DNA from: Clostridiales bacterium
GTDB taxonomy: Bacteria; Bacillota; Clostridia; Peptostreptococcales; Anaerovoracaceae
Length of the DNA stretch: 64,000 bases
Assembly (NCBI GenBank): GCA_015243575.1
Contig: CP042469.1
Coordinates: 2,756,929 to 2,820,928 of the forward strand
Reading direction: 5' to 3'
How positions within the stretch are numbered: the first letter of the stretch is position 1; each line of letters starts with the position of its first letter. The position numbers were made by a program, and so were the translations under genes. The notes beneath the pieces were generated by a model, which was given only the letters and a program-made list of their open reading frames with translations, was not told where the DNA came from and searched no databases. Of the stretch, positions 59,103-64,000 are shown one piece after another.

Positions 59103-60590
59103 TTATCTCTTTAATTCACTGATAACTCCCTCTAAAATTCGCTGCAGCATTTTCATATTTTCTTGATTGATCCCAGGCTGCTGTACCGGCAGTTCAGCGG
59201 AGAAAACACGTTCTTCCGATAATCCGATGGCTTCAGGCTTTCTTACACCGTACCCGACTTTTCGCACATAGATCAGATTCATAGGAGAGACATTATCCGT
59301 TGTAATCCCTTCTCCGGCTGATCCGCTTCCCAGTGTCATTGCAGGGAACAGATTCGTCGTCACGCCCATACTGCCGAAGGTTGCCGGAGTGTTAACTAAA
59401 ACTCTCCCAACTGGCTTTTTCAGGGCAAATTGACGGATTACGTCCTCGTCCTTGGAATGGATCACCAGCGTATGTCCGTTTCTTTCGCTGAGCAAAAGTT
59501 CAATACATTTTTCGCATGCATGCATCCAATCATCTTCGATGTAATAGGCCAGAACCGGGCAGAGCTTTTCTTTGGAGTATGGATTCTTATCGAACACATA
59601 TTTCTGCTCCGATAGAAGCAGAACCACATTGCTCGAAACAAAGAATCCAGCCTTTTTCGCCAGCTCCCGGGCATTTTTTCCCACCATTTCCGAATCCAGA
59701 CTTCCGTCAGGTCGGAAGAGCAGCGCACCAAGTTTGTTGGCCTCCTCGTCAGTCATGAAATACGCACCGTTTTGTTCCAGTTCTTTCTTTACTTCCTGGT
59801 GAATACAGCTGTCCACCACGATGGACTGTTCCGCTGCCGATACGATTCCATTGTCGAAGGTTTTGCTGATGATGATGTCTCTGACAGCCTGCTTGATATC
59901 CGCAGTACGCTCGATGAACGCCGGTCCATTGCCGGCTCCGCCGAAAATTACGGGTTTGCCTGATTGATGTGCCGCCTTGAGCATTCCCGGAACGCCTGTG
60001 TTAATAATCAGCGAAGTAGCCGGATGATTCATCAGTTCAACAGTACCGCTCTGGGTAACTGTATGCAGATACGCGAGGGCGCCTTCCGGCAGTCCGCTTT
60101 CCTCTGCGGCGCTGATGAGAACATCAAGGGTTCGGCCCATGACATTCTTTGCTCTTGGGTGAGGCGAAAAGATCATCGCATTACCAGATTTCACAGCGAT
60201 GAGCGCTTTATAGATGGTGGTTGATACCGGGCTTGTTGCCGGGCATAACGCCGCAATCACTCCCACCGGAACACCTACATCCATGGTTTTATTCTTTTCG
60301 TCTTCCCTGATAATGCCAACACAGCGCATCCCCTGCAGGGCAGCAGGTAAATACTCACAGACAAATCGATTCTTTATGTACTTGTCTTGCCAGATACCAT
60401 AATCCGTTTCGTCACTGGACAGTTTTGCAAGTTCATTGGCATAATGGCTGATTTCACGCGCCATATTTTCAACAATCTGATCCAGCTTTTCCTGTGAAAA
60501 GGTCGCCAGTTTTTTCTGTGCTTCACGGGCATTTTCCGCAAGAATTCGAGATTCTTGGATGGAGAGCAAATCATTGTCTATAATATTCAT
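59103..60590 (-). CDS. Aldehyde-dehydrogenase homologue without the catalytic cysteine
   Basis: A 495-residue EutE-type protein with the overall fold preserved (CPATSPVSTTIYKALIAV, MIFSPHPRAKNVM, TFDNGIVSAAEQSIVV). At the position of the catalytic cysteine (residue 250-251 in both paralogues here) it has Ser251, encoded by TCG at 59838-59840. Without the thiol it should not form the acyl-enzyme. The C-terminal helix (INQENMKMLQRILEGVISEL) is a likely encapsulation peptide. It lies directly upstream of cutC and may be a scaffold or act on something else. Confidence 0.9.
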   Translation of the reverse strand: MNIIDNDLLSIQESRILAENAREAQKKLATFSQEKLDQIVENMAREISHYANELAKLSSDETDYGIWQDKYIKNRFVCEYLPAALQGMRCVGIIREDEKNKTMDVGVPVGVIAALCPATSPVSTTIYKALIAVKSGNAMIFSPHPRAKNVMGRTLDVLISAAEESGLPEGALAYLHTVTQSGTVELMNHPATSLIINTGVPGMLKAAHQSGKPVIFGGAGNGPAFIERTADIKQAVRDIIISKTFDNGIVSAAEQSIVVDSCIHQEVKKELEQNGAYFMTDEEANKLGALLFRPDGSLDSEMVGKNARELAKKAGFFVSSNVVLLLSEQKYVFDKNPYSKEKLCPVLAYYIEDDWMHACEKCIELLLSERNGHTLVIHSKDEDVIRQFALKKPVGRVLVNTPATFGSMGVTTNLFPAMTLGSGSAGEGITTDNVSPMNLIYVRKVGYGVRKPEAIGLSEERVFSAELPVQQPGINQENMKMLQRILEGVISELKR

Positions 60591-60653
60591 TTTGTAAACT
60601 CTCCTTTTTCTTTTAACTGCTGACGCAGTCTATTGATAACGATTTACCGCCGC

Positions 60654-60956
60654 TTACGCGAGCAGCTTATCAAGAGAATAACGTGCGATAATCTTTTCCA
60701 AATCCTGGTGAGGTCTGGCGATTACGACGGAGCTGTAAACTTCGGCGCCCATATCATTAACGGCTTTCACACCTGCTTCTACAGCTGTTTTGCATGCTCC
60801 AACATCTCCCCGTACCAGTACGGAAATATATCCAGAAGCAACATTTTCATATCCGATCAGTTCAACGTCTGCAGCTTTGCACATTGCGTCAGCTGCTTCC
60901 AGAATGAAAACCAGACCGAATGTTTCGATTAATCCTAACGCTTCAAATCTTTCCAT
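60654..60956 (-). CDS. BMC-H hexameric shell protein
   Basis: A 100-residue single BMC domain (EALGLIETFGLVFILEAADA, SVLVRGDVGACKTAVEAG, VVIARPHQDLEKI) with a short C-terminal extension ending YSLDKLLA. It lies 53 bases after the next BMC-H gene and 63 bases before the dehydrogenase homologue. Sequence at the pore loop region differs from the other BMC-H proteins here, so a different cargo pore is likely. Confidence 0.93.
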   Translation of the reverse strand: MERFEALGLIETFGLVFILEAADAMCKAADVELIGYENVASGYISVLVRGDVGACKTAVEAGVKAVNDMGAEVYSSVVIARPHQDLEKIIARYSLDKLLA

Positions 60957-61009
60957 TTGTTGTCGTCCCTTTCCTTAATAAATCATATTTTGAATTCTTA
61001 TCTGCCGTA

Positions 61010-61306
61010 CTACAGATCAATATCATGAACCGAAACGATATCGCCAACGCCTTTGATTGGTCTAGGCATAACATTATGGGCGGTCAGCTTTCCGATTGCT
61101 GCTGCTGCTTCCGCACCTGCTTCCACTGCTGCTCTTACTGCGGCAACATCACCTTTTACCATAATGGTAACAAGTGTGGAACCAACGTTTTCATAGGAGA
61201 TCAGTTCTACTTCAGCTGCCTTAAGCATTTTATCAGCAGCTTCGATCGCAGGTACCATTCCTAATGTTTCAACAAGACCTAATGCTTCTTCACCGTAATA
61301 TCTCAC
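61010..61306 (-). CDS. BMC-H hexameric shell protein
   Basis: A 98-residue single BMC domain from GTG at 61306 (MRYYGEEALGLVETLGMVPA), with AAGGAGG eight bases upstream; the longer frame translates the ribosome site as a run of Glu. Marks are TIMVKGDVAAVRAAVEAGAE and HNVMPRPIKGVGDIV. First shell gene of the operon, 122 bases after the small protein gene, behind a strong hairpin. Confidence 0.93.
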   Translation of the reverse strand: MRYYGEEALGLVETLGMVPAIEAADKMLKAAEVELISYENVGSTLVTIMVKGDVAAVRAAVEAGAEAAAAIGKLTAHNVMPRPIKGVGDIVSVHDIDL

Positions 61307-61365
61307 TTCTTCTTCCTCCTTTTTCAAGTTTGAACATTTATCTTTCTATCTATTTATCAGAGGCT

Positions 61366-61388
61366 GGTGCAGGCAGTCCGCCTGCACC
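61366..61388 (-). other. Strong intercistronic hairpin before the first shell gene
   Basis: Perfect 9 bp GC-rich arms GGTGCAGGC / GCCTGCACC with a 5-base loop. No U run follows on the minus strand. Possibly an RNA stabiliser or partial terminator. Confidence 0.6.
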
Positions 61389-61428
61389 CTTCCCCCGTAA
61401 GATTTGATTTTACAACCGATCTGCAATA

Positions 61429-61695
61429 CTAGTCCGGGATGTAGCTGTTGATGGTAGCTGCACCTTCTTCATGCGCTCTGTAATAAACTCTCAGCTCTCC
61501 TTTAGAATCCACATCAAATCTGGTTTCTTCCAGAAGGCCATTTGCTTCCGCAGTCATGATTGCTTCGATTACAGCAGGCTTCTTCAGTGCCTTAAAGCTG
61601 CCATACTCGCCTTTTAATGCATTGATCACGTCATCTGCGCAGGCTTCTTTTACCTTGGTGAAATATTTCAAAATTGCGTAATTCAGTGGTTTCAT
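61429..61695 (-). CDS. Small conserved-looking protein of the choline locus, possible winged helix
   Basis: An 88-residue basic/acidic mixed protein (MKPLNYAILKYFTKVKEACA, DVINALKGEYGSFKALKKPA, VIEAIMTAEANGLLEETRF). The helix-helix-helix-strand order suggests a small winged-helix domain. It starts 4 bases after the transporter stop and so is firmly in the operon. I do not recognise a named family. Confidence 0.6.
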   Translation of the reverse strand: MKPLNYAILKYFTKVKEACADDVINALKGEYGSFKALKKPAVIEAIMTAEANGLLEETRFDVDSKGELRVYYRAHEEGAATINSYIPD

Positions 61696-61699
61696 TGGA

Positions 61700-62791
61700 T
61701 TAAGCCTCCTTCTTTCTGAACAGGTCTAATGGATTCATAGAAATGATAAGGATACCGATAACCATTACGATTGCAGCAGCCCAAGCGATAGGAGCCAGTG
61801 CCCAGCCTTCCTGACCAACTACTACGCCCAGAACGATCCAGCAGAAGAACGGTCCCCAGAAGGAGTACGCACCGTTACAAGCCATACCGAGAGCAGCTCC
61901 GCACATGCTGTTTCCTTTGTACCATAAGCTATACGCAAATACTGCGAAGAATCCGCTGACGATGAACCAGATCATTGCAGGTCCGCTTGTGATTGCATCA
62001 ACAACCAATCCTGTGGAAAGTCCGAATCCGCCTCCTGCGATGATTCCGAAGATAGGAACTAAGATGATTAAGTTGGACAGACCGGAGGTTACCTGACGAA
62101 TGGTGATTCCGATTTCATAGTCGATCATGGATGTACCATAACCAGCTACGCAGCCTTCAAGTCCCCAACCAAATGCGGCGATAAACGCAATAACGATACC
62201 CAGCGCCAGACCTTCTGGAGCATCTCCGCCAAGGCTTGTGCTTCCGATCATCAAGGTTGCAGCGAAGCAGATGATGATACCGAGAATCATACGAGCATTT
62301 AATTTCTGTTTGAATAGAATTCTTGCAAGTATTGCTCCGATAGCGGGGCAAAGAGCAGTGATTGGAATAACGATGGAACCAGCCATCTGTAACGCTACAA
62401 CATAAGCTGTGCTGGCTACAGGTCCGCCGATAACAGCAGCAAACATCATTACTCTACCCGGTTTTGTCTTAAGTGTTCTGAAAAAGTCTCCCAGCTTACC
62501 TTTGAAAGCTGCGATACCGATACACCAGATTGCACTGATGGTATCATTGATGGCGCTGCCTAGTGCTCCGAGCATGTATGTAATTACAAATGCAGACAAT
62601 GCAGCAGTGTTTACACCATACCAGTCACCCCAGATACCGCTGGACATTCCAAGGGTCAAAAATGCAGAATAGAGCCCATAGCACATACCGGAAAGTATGG
62701 CTACACTAACACCCTTCTTAAAAAATTGAGATGATAACTTTTTTTTCGCAGCAACTGCAGATGCGTTAACTGATCCTGAAACTTCGCTCAT
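61700..62791 (-). CDS. DMT/EamA-family transporter, first gene of the choline operon
   Basis: About 363 residues from ATG at 62791 (MSEVSGSVNASAVAAKKKL), with AAAGGAG upstream; an ATG seven codons earlier lacks a site. About ten hydrophobic segments from residue 25 to 355 (for example VAILSGMCYGLYSAFLTLGM and YVVALQMAGSIVIPITALCP), with two EamA-like halves. Its place at the head of the operon suggests uptake of choline or export of trimethylamine; the family alone does not tell which. Confidence 0.8.
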   Translation of the reverse strand: MSEVSGSVNASAVAAKKKLSSQFFKKGVSVAILSGMCYGLYSAFLTLGMSSGIWGDWYGVNTAALSAFVITYMLGALGSAINDTISAIWCIGIAAFKGKLGDFFRTLKTKPGRVMMFAAVIGGPVASTAYVVALQMAGSIVIPITALCPAIGAILARILFKQKLNARMILGIIICFAATLMIGSTSLGGDAPEGLALGIVIAFIAAFGWGLEGCVAGYGTSMIDYEIGITIRQVTSGLSNLIILVPIFGIIAGGGFGLSTGLVVDAITSGPAMIWFIVSGFFAVFAYSLWYKGNSMCGAALGMACNGAYSFWGPFFCWIVLGVVVGQEGWALAPIAWAAAIVMVIGILIISMNPLDLFRKKEA

Positions 62792-63257
62792 AGAACAAAA
62801 TTCTCCTTTCATTATTAAACGGCTTTTGCTTTGGATGTATTATCATTTATTAGAAATAATAATGACCGGTAATTGTTTTGCCACGTCGGGCTGGGTAAAT
62901 CATAAACGTGCCACATCTAAATAATAACCGACCTCATACTTTTTTCATGGTATTAAATGAAATAGTTTACTGCATAATATCCTTTATTTTTTTTGATACA
63001 ATTGCATTATCGTTATATTTTTGCACTTTAGCCAGTCAATTATTTAAAAAAATCAATTCAGGGAGCACGACGAGTACAAGATGAGGTCCAGGCCGTTACG
63101 TCTATGCCCAAGGCTTTAATTTCCAACGTTTAGGTGGGAATATTTCTATTTTTTTCTAAAAAAATTTATTGGATAATCTCCATGGACTCAACGGCACAAT
63201 TTGTGCGAATTGTCTGATTTTTTTATTTTTCGAAGTAAAACAATCAAAAAAACAAGA
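62792..63257 (-). promoter_or_regulatory. Long upstream region of the choline operon
   Basis: No gene is seen. It is AT-rich (several runs of 7-8 A or T), with an imperfect GCCACGT/ACGTGCC repeat at about 62880-62913. The promoter and binding site of the cut regulator should be here, but I cannot assign hexamers with confidence. Confidence 0.4.
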
Positions 63258-63275
63258 GACTGCCAGGAGGCAGTC
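63258..63275 (-). terminator. Intrinsic terminator downstream of the SMR gene
   Basis: GACTGCC / GGCAGTC arms with a 4-base loop, followed by TCTTGTTTTTTT on the minus strand. It separates the SMR transcript from the cut operon leader. Confidence 0.88.
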
Positions 63276-63378
63276 CCTACGATAGGCATGTGCAAACAAG
63301 ATTGTTATCCTGTTACAAAATGAATGATGCCTTTTACCATATAATGAGCCATCTTCATGGCCTGATCCTGAAGTGGGC

Positions 63379-63708
63379 CTATCCTTTCACCGGTGCTCCA
63401 TAAAGATTCAGTACGATGACTCCAGCGGTTATCATGATGAGTGCTGCGATTCCCGCAGGGGTAATTCCCTCTCGGAAGATGAAAACCGAAATACATGCAG
63501 TGATGATAAGTCCTACCGCTGACCAGGTGGCATAAGCGATGCTCAAATTGATTGTTAGAAGCGACTTTGAAAAAAGATAAAAGCAGATCCCATAAGCAAC
63601 AATGCTGACAATTGTGGGAAGCGGCTTGGTATATCCCTCTGAATACTTGAGATATGTGGTTCCGATCAGTTCTCCGGCGATGGCCAATGCCAAATATAAG
63701 TATCCCAT
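63379..63708 (-). CDS. Small multidrug resistance (SMR/EmrE) family transporter
   Basis: A 109-residue protein with four hydrophobic segments (about 2-22, 30-50, 57-79, 85-104). Key marks are the membrane glutamate in LAIAGELIGTTYLKYSEGY (about residue 13), YATWSAVG in TM3 and VLNLYG in TM4. SMR proteins exchange protons for quaternary or other cationic compounds; in a region of choline metabolism a quaternary-amine substrate is conceivable but not shown. It is separate from the cut operon. Confidence 0.9.
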   Translation of the reverse strand: MGYLYLALAIAGELIGTTYLKYSEGYTKPLPTIVSIVAYGICFYLFSKSLLTINLSIAYATWSAVGLIITACISVFIFREGITPAGIAALIMITAGVIVLNLYGAPVKG

Positions 63709-63834
63709 ATTCTATTTCCTATGCTCCTTTTCCTTCTATTCCGCGGGCTGCGGTTCGTGCATCTTAACAAGGCAAAGTATAGCAAAGGTAGGCATTTGCT
63801 GTCAAATAGGAAATAGAGCCGCCGTGAATTTGAA

Positions 63835-64000
63835 TTACAGGGTTATTTTTGCAATGGCTCGGTCTAGAATATCCATTCCCTCATGGAGCTGCTCGTCGGT
63901 GATTACCAGCGGCATCAGGAATCGGATGCAGTTGTCCCGAACTCCAGCACCCAAAACGACAAGTCCGTTTTGAATACACTCGGCAATAATGGCTTTTGTT
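63835..64000 (-). CDS. Class III aminotransferase, C-terminal fragment (continues past window)
   Basis: About 54 C-terminal residues are visible: LVVLGAGVRDNCIRFLMPL, then VITDEQLHEGMDILDRAI and a final KITL. The arginine of NCIRFL and the ITDEQL.EG segment match 4-aminobutyrate or related omega-aminotransferases. The catalytic lysine lies outside the window, so the exact substrate cannot be told. Confidence 0.8.
   Translation of the reverse strand, partial: TKAIIAECIQNGLVVLGAGVRDNCIRFLMPLVITDEQLHEGMDILDRAIAKITL

Noticed and set aside
62880-62920. Sigma-54 type promoter (TGGCAC) before the choline operon
   Set aside because: The TGGCAC on the minus strand is not followed by TTGC at the required spacing.
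63305-63496. 63-codon frame overlapping the SMR gene
   Set aside because: It is antisense-frame shadow of the SMR gene without a ribosome site.

Overview
The window looks like the chromosome of an anaerobic, probably spore-forming member of the Clostridia. Supporting signs are strong AGGAGG-type ribosome sites, an S-layer-anchored GH18 enzyme, a SpoIID-like/peptidoglycan-binding protein, Gram-positive EutV/EutW antitermination regulators, a tandem glycine riboswitch and an IS3/IS150-type insertion sequence. Base composition is mid-range and I cannot name genus or family with confidence. No rRNA, tRNA or CRISPR array was seen. Most genes lie on the minus strand.

Region 1 (1-18.4 kb, minus strand) is a B12-dependent ethanolamine-utilisation microcompartment locus. 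In transcription order it holds an ethanolamine permease, a BMC-H shell protein, EutA, EutB, EutC, EutL, EutE, EutM, a EutT-PduL fusion, an ethanolamine-locus protein of uncertain function, EutN and a PduS/RnfC-like flavoprotein that runs off the left edge. A chemoreceptor and the EutV/EutW pair lie upstream. Ethanolamine is split to ammonia and acetaldehyde; acetaldehyde goes to acetyl-CoA (EutE) and acetyl phosphate (PduL part).

Region 2 (18.5-33 kb) holds a small sigma factor, an amino-acid permease and a saccharopine-dehydrogenase-family enzyme behind a tandem glycine riboswitch, a two-component system whose regulator has an MpsC/DUF2294-like output domain, a PIN-PhoH ATPase, the ppx-ppk polyphosphate operon and an SLH-GH18 protein. 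The riboswitch is unusual: four 88-89 bp hairpin repeats sit inside the P2 stem-loop of its first aptamer.

Region 3 (33-46 kb) holds a GntR/ABC operon with a clear operator, an IS3-family element, spore/envelope genes, a cyclopropane fatty acid synthase, a choline/ethanolamine-kinase-like enzyme, an iron alcohol dehydrogenase that appears to start at AUU, a PocR-type sensor kinase with an AraC-type response regulator, and a TetR regulator.

Region 4 (46-62.8 kb, minus strand) is a choline-utilisation (cut) microcompartment locus. In transcription order: DMT-family transporter, small protein, two BMC-H proteins, an aldehyde-dehydrogenase homologue lacking its catalytic cysteine, CutC, CutD, EutS-like shell protein, EutP, a EutT-like protein, EutJ, GrpU-like shell protein, EutN, PduS, PduT-like shell protein, EutQ, a BMC protein with a SAP-like tail, an intact aldehyde dehydrogenase, PduL and a BMC-H protein. 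Choline is cleaved to trimethylamine and acetaldehyde, so both compartments converge on acetaldehyde. The right edge holds an SMR transporter and the C-terminus of a class III aminotransferase.
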